This document shows positions 28,485-37,075 of a stretch of DNA of 64,000 nt, in pieces. The position numbers and the translations under genes are program-made. Source of the stretch: Leisingera sp. NJS204 (GTDB taxonomy: Bacteria > Pseudomonadota > Alphaproteobacteria > Rhodobacterales > Rhodobacteraceae); contig NZ_CP035417.1 of NCBI RefSeq assembly GCF_004123675.1, positions 72,501 through 136,500 on the forward strand, given 5' to 3'. Under the pieces are notes generated by a model that did not search any database, had not been told where the DNA came from, and saw nothing but the letters and a program-made list of their open reading frames with translations. The first letter of the stretch is position 1, and each line of letters begins with the position of its first letter.

Positions 28485-29087
28485 TCAGTCAAGTGCCCAA
28501 CCCTCCGGCTTGAACAACGGGTCGGCGTAGTGGCCGATTTCCATTTCGATGCCATGCGCAATCTGGCTGTCCTTCAGGGTGTCCGGCGCAGGGTGGCGGT
28601 AGACCGCATCATTGCCGTCGATGGTTGCGGCGCTGTGGTCCTTGGCAGCGCCGAGCCGCTCCGCCAGCCGGATCGAATCGAGATTCTTGGGATCGATATA
28701 GCTGACCGCGGTCTCCCAGCCCAGATTTGAATAAAAATGTCCGCGAGCGGCCTGTACCGCCTCCAGCGCATAGCCCTTGCCGGCGGCACCGGGCCAGATG
28801 ATCCAGGCGATCTCACGCTCGGGCCAGCCTGCGGGCTGCCAGCCGCCGGCCATGCCGTAAGTCTCGTCCGTGGCCTTGTCATGGATCATCCACATGCCGA
28901 AACCGCGCACCTGCCAATGGCCGATCTCAGCCGCATAGAGCATCCAGGCCTCGTAGGTATTCAGCGGACCGCCCATAAAGCGCGAGCGGTAGGAGCTGAA
29001 GGTGGCTTTGAAATCGGGGTAGTCCTGCGGTTCGGGGCCACGCAGTACCAGACGGCGGGTTTCGATCACCGGGATGTCAAAGGGCAT
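28485..29087 (-). CDS. GNAT acetyltransferase, RimJ/RimL type (copy 1 of 3)
   Basis: The 200-residue protein carries the Acetyltransf_3 fold with the N-terminal strand TRRLVLRGPE, the middle GHWQVRGFGMW, and the acetyl-CoA loop PGAAGKGYALEA (residues ~98-110). Start MPFDIPVIE at 29087 was chosen by alignment with the two paralogues downstream. Substrate unknown; the family acetylates N-termini of proteins or small amines. Confidence 0.87.
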   Translation of the reverse strand: MPFDIPVIETRRLVLRGPEPQDYPDFKATFSSYRSRFMGGPLNTYEAWMLYAAEIGHWQVRGFGMWMIHDKATDETYGMAGGWQPAGWPEREIAWIIWPGAAGKGYALEAVQAARGHFYSNLGWETAVSYIDPKNLDSIRLAERLGAAKDHSAATIDGNDAVYRHPAPDTLKDSQIAHGIEMEIGHYADPLFKPEGWALD

Positions 29088-29148
29088 CAGCTCGCTCCCT
29101 TCAGCGGAAGGTCGCGGCCGGGCCGGACTATGATCCCGTAACGGCGCA

Positions 29149-29715
29149 TTAGTGCAGCAGGCCCCGTTCGGCCTGCGCGCCGGACATGCGGGCGGGCGGG
29201 ACATGGCGCCAGACGCGGATATTGGGCGCGGGCTGCAGGCGGAAGCTGACCGGCTTTTCCGGGCGGGCGCCGACGCGTTGGGCCAGTGCGATGGAGGCGC
29301 CGTTTTCCTCGGGCACGTAGGAGACGATGCAGTCCCACCCGGCCTCGGCAAACAGCCAGTCGAGAACACATTGCGCGGCTTCGCTGGCGTAGCCCTTGCC
29401 GCGGCCCGTTTCCATCAGGTGCCAGGACAGTTCCGGTTCCGGCCAGCCTTTGGGGAACCAGGGGCCAACCAGGCCCACGGTCCGGCCGGTGCTGCGTTCA
29501 ACCACGGCAAACAGGCCGTAGCCGTGCAGATGCCAGTGGCCGATGATGGTGGCAATCGACCACCAAAGCGAATCCGGATCTTCTGCCGCATCGATGAAGC
29601 GCGCCGCGCCCGCGTCGAGGAAGGCGGCATTGGCGTCGAACTCCGGGTCCGCCGGAGACATCAGCATAAGCCGTTTGGACTTTAGCCGCGGATACGGCGT
29701 TTGCACGTCAGTCAT
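29149..29715 (-). CDS. GNAT acetyltransferase, RimJ/RimL type (copy 2 of 3)
   Basis: The 188-residue paralogue shares the block GHWHLHGYGLF and WFPKGWPEPELSW, and its CoA loop is TGRGKGYASEA. The first strand reads SKRLMLMSPA, so it is the most divergent of the three. The start at 29715 was chosen by alignment; an in-frame extension upstream lacks similarity to the family. Confidence 0.86.
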   Translation of the reverse strand: MTDVQTPYPRLKSKRLMLMSPADPEFDANAAFLDAGAARFIDAAEDPDSLWWSIATIIGHWHLHGYGLFAVVERSTGRTVGLVGPWFPKGWPEPELSWHLMETGRGKGYASEAAQCVLDWLFAEAGWDCIVSYVPEENGASIALAQRVGARPEKPVSFRLQPAPNIRVWRHVPPARMSGAQAERGLLH

Positions 29716-29864
29716 CTTGTACCCCTTTGTCCGGGCGGCGGACCGCCCGGCATAAATTTCACCCATCCAATGAGGGAGTATCGGGGAGACTGCGTAATTT
29801 TCAGTTAAACGGGCTGCATCCCGGGCTGCCGGTGCGGCCTGGTTTGTGCAAATTTGACAGAAGC

Positions 29865-30416
29865 TCATGCGTAGGCCTCCATCCCGCCGTCGCAAGGCGC
29901 CTCGGGGGCAGGGTGGCGGTAGACCAGCTCACGCCCGTGTTTCGGGTTGTCGAATTCCGCCTCGAACACCGCGCCAAGCCGTTCGGCCAGCGCCACCGAA
30001 CGGGTATTGCCCGGGAAGATGTTGGAACTGAGTGCGGGCAGGCCCATCACCTCGTAGGCGTGGGTGCGGGCGGCCAATGCGGCCTCGGCCATGACGCCGC
30101 GGCCTTCGCCGGCCGGGAACGCCACCCAGCCCAGTTCCGGTTCCGGCCAGCCTTCGGGCTGCCAGATGCCGGTGATGCCAAGCGCCTCGCCGGTTTCCTT
30201 GCAGGTTATGGTCCAGAAGCCGAAACCGCGCATTGCCCAGTGGCCCACCGACATGGTGAACCAGCGCCAGGCTTCGTTGCGGTCGAGCGGGCCGCCAAAT
30301 CCCCAGGAGCGTGCTTCGTCGGAGAAGAACGCTGCCACCGGCCCGAAATCCGCCGCCTCCGGTCCGCGCAGGACCAGGCGCTCGGTTTCAAGCTGAGGGA
30401 TGGCGGGGAGCTGCAT
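29865..30416 (-). CDS. GNAT acetyltransferase, RimJ/RimL type (copy 3 of 3)
   Basis: The 183-residue paralogue has TERLVLRGPEAADF, GHWAMRGFGFW, WQPEGWPEPELGW and the CoA loop AGEGRGVMAEA. Its ATG is 4 bases past the ffh stop, so it is read through from ffh. Copies 1 and 3 are closest to each other. Confidence 0.87.
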   Translation of the reverse strand: MQLPAIPQLETERLVLRGPEAADFGPVAAFFSDEARSWGFGGPLDRNEAWRWFTMSVGHWAMRGFGFWTITCKETGEALGITGIWQPEGWPEPELGWVAFPAGEGRGVMAEAALAARTHAYEVMGLPALSSNIFPGNTRSVALAERLGAVFEAEFDNPKHGRELVYRHPAPEAPCDGGMEAYA

Positions 30417-30419
30417 AGG

Positions 30420-31940
30420 TTACTTCTTCTTGCCGAAACCGCTGAGGCCCGCGGGCAGGCCCATGCCGCCGCCAAGACCGGGGAGGCCGCCGGGCAGGCC
30501 GCCTTTGCCGCCCATTGCCTTGGCCGCGGCTTCCAGCGCTTTGGGGTCCATCTGGCTGGGATCCATGCCGCCCATATCCGGCATGCCGCCCTTGCCGAAC
30601 ATGCCCTTCATAGCCTGTTTCAGCATCTTGCCTTTGCCCATCTTGCCCATCTTCTTCATCACGTCGGCCATCTGCCGGTGCATTTTCAGAAGCTTGTTGA
30701 GGTCGGAGACCTCCATGCCGGAGCCGGCCGCGATGCGTTTCTTGCGGCTCGCCTGCAGCAGCGCGGGGTTGGCGCGCTCTTTCTTGGTCATCGACTGGAT
30801 CATGGCGATCTGACGTTTCAGCACCTTGTCGTCCATGCCGGCGTCCTGCACCTGCTTGGCCATTTTGCCCATGCCGGGCATCATCTGCATCATGCCCTCC
30901 ATGCCGCCCATCTGGAGCATCTGTTCAAGCTGCATCTTCAGGTCGTTCATGTTGAACTGACCCTTCATCATGCGCTTCATCATCTTTTCGGCCTGTTCGG
31001 CCTCGATGGTTTCCTGGGCCTTTTCGACCAGCGCCACGATGTCGCCCATGCCCAGGATGCGGCCGGCGATCCGGTCTGCCTCAAAGGTTTCCAGGGCGTC
31101 CATCTTCTCGCCCAGGCCGACAAAGCGGATCGGCTTGCCGGTGACGGCGCGCATCGACAGCGCCGCACCGCCGCGGCCGTCGCCGTCCATCCGGGTAAGC
31201 ACTACGCCGGAGATGCCGATCTTGGCATCAAATTCCTCGGCCACCTCGACGGCGACCTGGCCGGTCAGGCCATCGACCACCAGCAGAGTCTCGCGCGGGG
31301 AGACCACGTTGCGGACGTCCTCGACCTCCTGCATCAGCACTTCGTCGATGTGCAGGCGGCCGGCGGTGTCCAGCATGTAGACGTCATAGCCGCCCAGCGT
31401 CGCCTGCTGCTTGGCGCGTTTGGCGATATCGACGGGTTTCTGGCCGGGTACGATCGGCAAAGTGTCGACGCCGATCTGGGTGCCGAGCACGGCCAGCTGG
31501 TCCATCGCCGCCGGGCGGTAGACGTCGAGCGAGGCCATCAGGACCTTCTTGCCCTCTTTGTCCTTCAGGCGTTTCGCCAGCTTGCCGGTGGTGGTGGTCT
31601 TACCCGAGCCTTGCAGGCCGACCATCAGGACCGGGGCGGGCGGGTTGTCGACCTTAAGCTTGCCGGGGTCTTCGTCACCGCGCAGCACGTCGACCAGCGC
31701 GTCATGGACGATTTTGACCACTTGCTGGCCGGGCGTCACCGATTTGGTGACGGACTGGCCGGTGGCCTGCTCCTGCACCTTTTTAACGAAGTCGCGGGCC
31801 ACCGGCAGCGAGACATCAGCCTCCAGCAGGGCGACGCGGACCTCGCGCAGGGCGGATTTGACGTCCTCTTCATTGAGGGCGCCCTGTTTGGTCAGCCGGT
31901 CAAAGACGCCGGAAAGGCGTTCGGATAGATTTTCAAACAT
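30420..31940 (-). CDS. ffh: Signal recognition particle GTPase Ffh
   Basis: This 506-residue protein has the N domain, the G domain with GLQGSGKTTTT (G1, ~108-118), DTAGRL (G3) and TRMDGD (G4), and the Met-rich M domain (~330-470, with runs such as QMLQMGGMEGMMQMMP). A Gly/Met tail closes it. It binds SRP RNA and signal sequences during membrane targeting. Start MFENLSERL at 31940 with GGAGG upstream; a longer frame lacks support. Confidence 0.97.
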   Translation of the reverse strand: MFENLSERLSGVFDRLTKQGALNEEDVKSALREVRVALLEADVSLPVARDFVKKVQEQATGQSVTKSVTPGQQVVKIVHDALVDVLRGDEDPGKLKVDNPPAPVLMVGLQGSGKTTTTGKLAKRLKDKEGKKVLMASLDVYRPAAMDQLAVLGTQIGVDTLPIVPGQKPVDIAKRAKQQATLGGYDVYMLDTAGRLHIDEVLMQEVEDVRNVVSPRETLLVVDGLTGQVAVEVAEEFDAKIGISGVVLTRMDGDGRGGAALSMRAVTGKPIRFVGLGEKMDALETFEADRIAGRILGMGDIVALVEKAQETIEAEQAEKMMKRMMKGQFNMNDLKMQLEQMLQMGGMEGMMQMMPGMGKMAKQVQDAGMDDKVLKRQIAMIQSMTKKERANPALLQASRKKRIAAGSGMEVSDLNKLLKMHRQMADVMKKMGKMGKGKMLKQAMKGMFGKGGMPDMGGMDPSQMDPKALEAAAKAMGGKGGLPGGLPGLGGGMGLPAGLSGFGKKK

Positions 31941-32038
31941 GCCTTGCGGCCTCCTGTGCCGGTTTCCAGTTGTAGCGCCCCCGTATGTAGGGGACATGCG
32001 ATCCATGCGCAAATGCCCCCAAGCTCCTCGTGTCAGTC

Positions 32039-32157
32039 GTGGGGCAAACCAAACGGGTTTGCCCCCACGGGCGTAACACGCTGGTGGGGGGCGATCCCTG
32101 GCACGGGCAGGGACCGGAAGACTCAGTGCTTCCGGACGTTGGAGCAGGCGTTACGCC
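32039..32157. other. Highly structured intergenic block upstream of ffh
   Basis: Four inverted repeats are packed into ~120 bases. A 12-bp hairpin GTGGGGCAAACC...GGGTTTGCCCCCAC lies at 32039-32068. An 8-bp closing stem GGCGTAAC (32070-32077) and GTTACGCC (32150-32157) encloses CCCTG/CAGGG (32096-32112) and CCGGAAG/CTTCCGG (32114-32135). It is not the SRP RNA, because the conserved GGAAGGAAGCAGCC loop is absent. It may be an RNA leader or a small mobile repeat. Confidence 0.5.
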
Positions 32158-32159
32158 GA

Positions 32160-32678
32160 TTAACCGTCAGAGTCAACTGTTGCAAGGGGGGCTGCAGGCA
32201 GCCATGCATTGATCGCATCGGCCAGCTGCAGCGGGCCGCGGCCATTGGTAAAGGCTTCAACCACCGGGTGGCGGCCGGCGCTCATGCCGCCGTCCAGTAC
32301 CAGCACCGGGCGGTAAAGCGTGCGGGTGCGGCCCTCGCTGCGGCTGGTGGTGCTTTCCACCTCGGCGTGGGACAGGTCGGCGAGCCGGTGTTCGGCCTCG
32401 CTGTAGCCGAACACCGACTGGCGCCGGATCACGATACTGCCGCCGGAGCGGTCGAGGATCACCTGCACCCGGCGCACAAAGAGGCAGAAGGCGGCAAAGC
32501 CCATACCGCCGCCCGCGAGGGCAAAGAAGATGCCGAACCAGAGGTTCGCGCCGCCGGTGCTGGCCGCGCCAAGACCTGCGCCAACAAAGACTAGGATAAA
32601 CAGGGTAAGGGCGATGCCGATGAACCAAGGGTTATCGGCCAGGATCAGCTGTTCAGGCGTGTTGCGGGTGATTTTCAT
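32160..32678 (-). CDS. Two-helix membrane protein of unknown function
   Basis: The 172-residue protein has two membrane helices (about 17-38 and 44-68) and a soluble C-terminal part (DRSGGSIVIRRQS, then a Ser/Arg stretch). This layout suits a PH-like or bacterial membrane-anchored beta domain. I do not recognise a named family. It lies 3' to its own structured intergenic block and upstream of ffh. Confidence 0.7.
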   Translation of the reverse strand: MKITRNTPEQLILADNPWFIGIALTLFILVFVGAGLGAASTGGANLWFGIFFALAGGGMGFAAFCLFVRRVQVILDRSGGSIVIRRQSVFGYSEAEHRLADLSHAEVESTTSRSEGRTRTLYRPVLVLDGGMSAGRHPVVEAFTNGRGPLQLADAINAWLPAAPLATVDSDG

Positions 32679-32952
32679 GGTGTAAGCTTACCCTGGGGAA
32701 AGCGGTCCTTCAGGGGAAAATGGCGGACTTTGCGTCAAATTCGTGTACGGGGCGCCGCCGCTACGCCCTCTGCGCGCTTGACTCGGGGCGGGGCGCTTGG
32801 CCAACATCAAAAACGGCCCCCTGCTGTCCATTCACCGGCACGGGGCGCTCAGAAGAGCACCGAGGCAGATCTTTGGCACAGGTAAGCTGCACGCCCTTGG
32901 CGATTGCGGTCCTAGGCGGGCATTCGCATCAGCCAAGGGAGGATCTAAGAAC

Positions 32953-34860
32953 ATGCGCGTTTTCACTATTCTGGGACCGTCGCAGTCCGGCAAATCAACG
33001 CTGGCCACGGCGCTGGCCAATCTGGACAGCGCTGCCGGCAAGCGGCAGGAGGTTGCAGGCGTTGCCGCTTTGCAGCCTTTTTCATTCATGGGCGAGGACT
33101 GGGCCGCAATCGACATCGCGGGCGGGGCCGACAATCTGGCGCAGGCGGGGCCTGCACTGGCGGCCAGCGACGCGGCCGTCCTTTGCGTGCCGGCTGATGC
33201 CGGGGCTGCGGTGCTAAGCGCGCCGTATCTGCGCAAGCTGGAGGAGGCGGGCATCCCCGCCTTTCTTTTTGTCAACCGCATGGACCAGGCAGCGGACCGG
33301 GTGGCAGAGATCGTTGCCGCGCTTCAGGCCTATTGCAGCCACAACATCATTCTGCGGCAGGTGCCGATCCGCGAGGATGGCCAGGTTGTGGGCGCTGTGG
33401 ATCTGATTTCCGAACGCGCCTGGCAATACCAGGAGGGTAAGCCTTCGGCGCTGATTGAGCTGCCGGTGGCAATGTATGCGCGCGAGCAGGAGGCCCGCAC
33501 CGAGCTGCTGGAAGCGCTGGCGGATTTTGACGACACGCTGCTGGAAGAGTTGATCGAGGATCAGAAGGTGATGCCGGAAGAGGTCTATGATGTGGCGACC
33601 AAGGTGCTGCAGCATAACGACCTGGTTCCGGCACTGATGGGGTCGGCTGAGAATAAGAATGGCATCCTGCGGCTGATGAAGTCCTTGCGGCACGAGGCGC
33701 CGGATGTGGGCGTGGCACTGGAGCGGCTGTCGCAGGACGGCGCGGTGGTGGCCGTCGGCTGCATGGCGGATCTGGTAAAACATCTTGGCAAGACGGTGAT
33801 GGTACGCGCGCTGGACATAGGCATGGGCAATGGCGCCCCTGTCGGCGGCGCGGCACTGGGGTCGCTGACAGGGATCGGCGGCGCCGTGAACAACGCGTTT
33901 CAGGCAGGAGACATTGGGCAGGCGGTTAAATCGGATCATTTGAACCTGGGTTTTGCCTATGGGCCGGAAGGGGCGGCGCCGTTGCCGGATTGGGCGCAGC
34001 CGCGGCCTTCGACATTCCGGCGGGTGATCACTCCGTTGAATGAGCGCGACGATGCGCGGCTGTCGGGCGCGCTGGAACGGCTGGCGGAGATCGATCCGGC
34101 GCTGGTGGTGGGGCAGGATGAGGCCAGCGGCCATCTGCTGCTGAACCTGCAGGGGCCGCTGCATATGCGACGCATCAAGCAGGCTTTGAAAGACGAGTTC
34201 GGCGTCGAGGTGGAGGAGGGGCAGGTGCCTCCGGCGCTGCGCGAGACCATCAGCAAGAGCGTGCAGATCCAATACCGTCACCGCAAGCAGTCCGGCGGCG
34301 CGGGGCAGTTTGCCGATGTGGTGATCGAGGTGAAGCCGTTGCCGCGCGGCAGCGGCTTTGTGTTCGAGGAAACAGTGAAGGGCGGCGCGGTGCCCAAGAA
34401 CTACATCCCCTCGGTCGAGGCCGGCGCGCGCGAAGCGCTGGCGCAGGGGCTGAACGGCCATCCGGTAGTGGATATCTGCGTGACGCTGAAGGACGGCAAG
34501 CATCACTCGGTCGACAGTTCCGACTATGCCTTCCGCACCGCGGGCAAGAACGCGGTCCGGGAGGCGCTGTCTGAGGCCGGCGCGGTGCTACTGCAGCCGA
34601 TCATGCGGGTGCATATCCATGTGCCGTCCGTCTTCACCGGCGGGCTGGTGCCGGTGGTGAGCGGCATGAAGGGGCAGATTCTGGGGTTCGAGGCTGAGGA
34701 CGGCGTGGCCGGCTGGGACGTGTTCGAAACCCTGCTGCCAATGTCGGCGCAGGATAATCTGTGCAACACGCTGGCCAGTGCCACCCGCGGTACCGGCTGG
34801 TTCAGCACTGATTTCGACCACTATGAAGAGGCGCGGCGGGCGGATTTCGCCGAGGCCTAG
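32953..34860 (+). CDS. Elongation factor G-like protein with degenerate GTPase site
   Basis: This 635-residue protein keeps the EF-G domain order: a G-like domain (~1-250), then domains II-V, with domain IV motifs QYRHRKQSGGAGQFADV and PSVEAGAREAL and domain V PIMRVHIHVPS. The nucleotide site is altered. The P-loop reads LGPSQSGKST, DTPGH is replaced by DIAGG, and NKxD is NRMD. Start at ATG 32953 with GGGAGGATC upstream; a longer frame runs from 32797. It resembles EF-G-like FusA2 forms of unknown role, and the lost PGH His argues against normal ribosomal GTP hydrolysis. Confidence 0.83.
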   Translation: MRVFTILGPSQSGKSTLATALANLDSAAGKRQEVAGVAALQPFSFMGEDWAAIDIAGGADNLAQAGPALAASDAAVLCVPADAGAAVLSAPYLRKLEEAGIPAFLFVNRMDQAADRVAEIVAALQAYCSHNIILRQVPIREDGQVVGAVDLISERAWQYQEGKPSALIELPVAMYAREQEARTELLEALADFDDTLLEELIEDQKVMPEEVYDVATKVLQHNDLVPALMGSAENKNGILRLMKSLRHEAPDVGVALERLSQDGAVVAVGCMADLVKHLGKTVMVRALDIGMGNGAPVGGAALGSLTGIGGAVNNAFQAGDIGQAVKSDHLNLGFAYGPEGAAPLPDWAQPRPSTFRRVITPLNERDDARLSGALERLAEIDPALVVGQDEASGHLLLNLQGPLHMRRIKQALKDEFGVEVEEGQVPPALRETISKSVQIQYRHRKQSGGAGQFADVVIEVKPLPRGSGFVFEETVKGGAVPKNYIPSVEAGAREALAQGLNGHPVVDICVTLKDGKHHSVDSSDYAFRTAGKNAVREALSEAGAVLLQPIMRVHIHVPSVFTGGLVPVVSGMKGQILGFEAEDGVAGWDVFETLLPMSAQDNLCNTLASATRGTGWFSTDFDHYEEARRADFAEA

Positions 34861-34968
34861 GTCCAGGCTGGCGCAAATCGGGGCGCAGGGGGCGGAACAC
34901 CTCTTGCGCCCCGCTGCAGTTTTGCGTGATCTGCTCTGCAATTCGTCACTGATTTCGCGGAGCACGCC

Positions 34969-35496
34969 ATGGACGCCTCATCAACCTATCAGGACAGCCT
35001 GCCTGTCTCTTCGGACGCGCTGCTGAAGCAGCTGGACGACTGGGGCATTGCCTATCAGCTGCACACCCATGTGCCGCTACGCACGGTGGAGGATGCCAAG
35101 GGCGTCGAGGAGCAGTTCATGGTGCCGGGCGAAAACGCGCTGCGGCTGAAGAACCTGTATCTGCGCGACAAGAAGAAGCGGAACTATCTGGTGACGCTGC
35201 AGCAGGACCGCGAAATCGACCTGAAGGCGCTGGGCGCGGAACTGGGCGCAGGCAACCTGTCCTTTGGTTCCGCTGGCAGGTTGCTGGAGAACCTCGGCAT
35301 CCGCCCTGGCGCGGTCAGCCCGCTGGCGATGATCACCGGCGCAAAGAAAGGCGTCACCTTCTATATGGACGCCGCTGCACAGGAAGTGGATGTGATCTAT
35401 ATGCACCCGCTGGTCAATGACCGCACGGTGGCGATGAAACGTGCCGATGTGATGGCATTCTTTGAAAAGACCGGCTGCGAGGTCAGCTGGGTCTAA
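34969..35496 (+). CDS. YbaK/ProX-type aminoacyl-tRNA deacylase
   Basis: The 175-residue protein has the YbaK/aaRS-associated editing fold with ENALRLKNLYLRDKKKRNYLVTL, where a Lys holds the CCA end, and a later GAKKGVTFYMD. It trims wrongly charged alanyl- or cysteinyl-type tRNAPro. The full N-terminus is present and no ProRS gene adjoins. Its stop TAA overlaps the convergent racemase stop in the sequence CTAA. Confidence 0.9.
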   Translation: MDASSTYQDSLPVSSDALLKQLDDWGIAYQLHTHVPLRTVEDAKGVEEQFMVPGENALRLKNLYLRDKKKRNYLVTLQQDREIDLKALGAELGAGNLSFGSAGRLLENLGIRPGAVSPLAMITGAKKGVTFYMDAAAQEVDVIYMHPLVNDRTVAMKRADVMAFFEKTGCEVSWV

Positions 35497-36245
35497 CCGG
35501 CCCGTTCCTCCTCCAGCGCAAGATCCAGCGCGGCGGCAACATGGGCGGCAGAGGGGTTCACGAACAGGAAGCCGCCGGTCTCGAAACTGACGTCGTCGAT
35601 GTGGTCAGGGAAGGCCAGCGGCAGTTCGGTGCAGGCCAGCAGAATGGCGGTGCCGGGCCGGGCGTGTTTGGCGCAAAACCGCAGCAGACGGCTCTGTGCG
35701 CCACTGGCCGCGCCGCCATGGAAATCCTCGTCGATCATGGCCTGCATTCCGATGATCTCTTCCTCTGGCAAAGGGTCATTGGCGCTGACCCCGTGTTCGG
35801 CGAGTACGCTGGCATAGTTGCGGGCCTGCATGGTGACAGCGGTGCCCAGGACCAGCGCATGGGTCGCGCCGATGGCGGCGGTGGCTTTGGCAGTGGAGTC
35901 AAAGATGCTGAGGATGGGCATCATTACCCCGTCGCGGATCGCATGCAGTCGCGCGTGCGGAGTGTTGGAGGCGATTAAGGCAAAATCACAGCCCGCGCGT
36001 TCCAGGGTCAGCATGGCCTCTCGAAAGACGGCGTCGAAAGCGGCCCAGCTGGCCTCATCACCAGGGCGGCCGCGCAGAGCGCGGGTCTGGGCTTGAACAA
36101 CGGATTCGATGGCAATGGGCGGTACCGGTAGCGGCGATGTGGCGCCGCGCTCCGCGAAGAACCGTCCAGCGCCCTCGCAGATGGCGCGGTAGTAATCGAC
36201 GGTGGAGGCCCAGCCGGCGCCGCCGAGAATGCCGATCTTCTTCAT
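35493..36245 (-). CDS. Aspartate/glutamate racemase family protein, first Cys replaced
   Basis: The 250-residue two-domain racemase has the N-terminal IGILGGAGWASTVDYYRAI and the C-terminal catalytic Cys in LLACTELPL. The usual first catalytic Cys (CNT) is Ser in ASNTPH, as in YgeA-like or single-base variants, so it may act as an isomerase with one base or on an unusual amino acid. Convergent with the YbaK gene. Confidence 0.86.
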   Translation of the reverse strand: MKKIGILGGAGWASTVDYYRAICEGAGRFFAERGATSPLPVPPIAIESVVQAQTRALRGRPGDEASWAAFDAVFREAMLTLERAGCDFALIASNTPHARLHAIRDGVMMPILSIFDSTAKATAAIGATHALVLGTAVTMQARNYASVLAEHGVSANDPLPEEEIIGMQAMIDEDFHGGAASGAQSRLLRFCAKHARPGTAILLACTELPLAFPDHIDDVSFETGGFLFVNPSAAHVAAALDLALEEERAG

Positions 36246-36309
36246 TGAGTTGCCTGCCCTTTAAACGCTGATGCTGGCAGATTGGCACGGCAGCGGAGGG
36301 GTGCCAAAC

Positions 36310-36350
36310 TTAAAAGACCGCCGGCCCTCCCGATGGAGAGCTGGCGGCCG
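36310..36350 (-). terminator. Terminator after azoreductase gene
   Basis: On the minus strand GGCCGCCAGCTCTCC pairs with GGGAGGGCCGGCGGTC across a short loop and is followed by TTTTAAG. The stem is long with one bulge. It lies 17 bases after the azoR stop. Confidence 0.7.
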
Positions 36351-36367
36351 TGCAGATGTGCAGAGGA

Positions 36368-36949
36368 TCAGGCCGCCAGGGCTTCGATCTGGGATTTTGC
36401 CTTGGCCAGGGCGCTGTCAGCGCCGGCCATCAGGGCGTCGGCGGCCACGATCTCAACCTCGGTGATGCCGATGAAGCCCAGCACGTGGCGCAGATAGGTG
36501 GTCGCAAAGTCGATGTCAGAGCCCGCCTGAGTACCGCCGGAGGCCACTGCGATGATGGCGCGCTTGCCTTCCAGCAGGCCGACGGGACCGGTTTCCTCGT
36601 AGCGGAAGGTGACGCCCACGCGGGCCACCAGGTCAATCCAGGCCTTGAGTGTGGACGGCACCGAGAAGTTGTAGATCGGCGTGCCGATCACGATGGTATC
36701 GGCCTGTTTCAGTTCCTCCACCAGCGAGTCGGAAAGGGCAAGCTGCTGCTTTTGTTCATCGCTGCGCTGGTTTGCCGGGGTGAAGTTGGCCCCGATCCAG
36801 GCGCCGTCCAGCAGCGGCAGCGGTGCAGCCAGATCGCGGCGGATCACATGGGAGGCGCCAAGGCGGCTGGTTATCTGCGCCGAAAGATCGCGGGAAACGG
36901 AGCCATCGATGCGGGCGGAGGAGTCGATATGGAGGATGGTACGGGCCAT
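36368..36949 (-). CDS. azoR: FMN-dependent NADH-azoreductase
   Basis: The 193-residue flavodoxin-like enzyme begins ARTILHIDSSARIDGSVSRDLS and has the FMN loop IGTPIYNFSVPSTLKAWID (~79-97) and the Gly-rich VASGGTQAGSDIDFAT. It reduces azo dyes and quinones with NADH. It is read divergently from the LysR gene, which probably controls it. Confidence 0.93.
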   Translation of the reverse strand: MARTILHIDSSARIDGSVSRDLSAQITSRLGASHVIRRDLAAPLPLLDGAWIGANFTPANQRSDEQKQQLALSDSLVEELKQADTIVIGTPIYNFSVPSTLKAWIDLVARVGVTFRYEETGPVGLLEGKRAIIAVASGGTQAGSDIDFATTYLRHVLGFIGITEVEIVAADALMAGADSALAKAKSQIEALAA

Positions 36950-36989
36950 TACTGTATTCCTGTGCTTGTTGCTGGCAGGAATTTGGGTT

Positions 36990-37009
36990 ATTGCATTTTC
37001 GAACGCAAT
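36990..37009. promoter_or_regulatory. LysR-type box between azoR and its LysR gene
   Basis: The sequence ATTGC-N10-GCAAT is a 20-bp palindrome of the T-N11-A kind used by LysR proteins. It lies in the 126-base divergent space, 41 bases from the azoR start. Confidence 0.55.
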
Positions 37010-37075
37010 GCCGATCAAATCACATGAATTGTGCGTTTTTGTGGGAGATGCTATTCCGCTGGCAAGGAGGCCGCC

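Noticed and set aside
29727-31928. A 733-codon plus-strand open frame rich in His, Gly and Leu
   Set aside because: It is the mirror of ffh and the GNAT genes; codon-position bias of ffh explains the open frame.
31941-32159. Possible SRP (4.5S) RNA gene next to ffh
   Set aside because: The CCGGAAG hairpin recalls it, but the conserved GGAAGGAAGCAGCC apical loop is absent on both strands.
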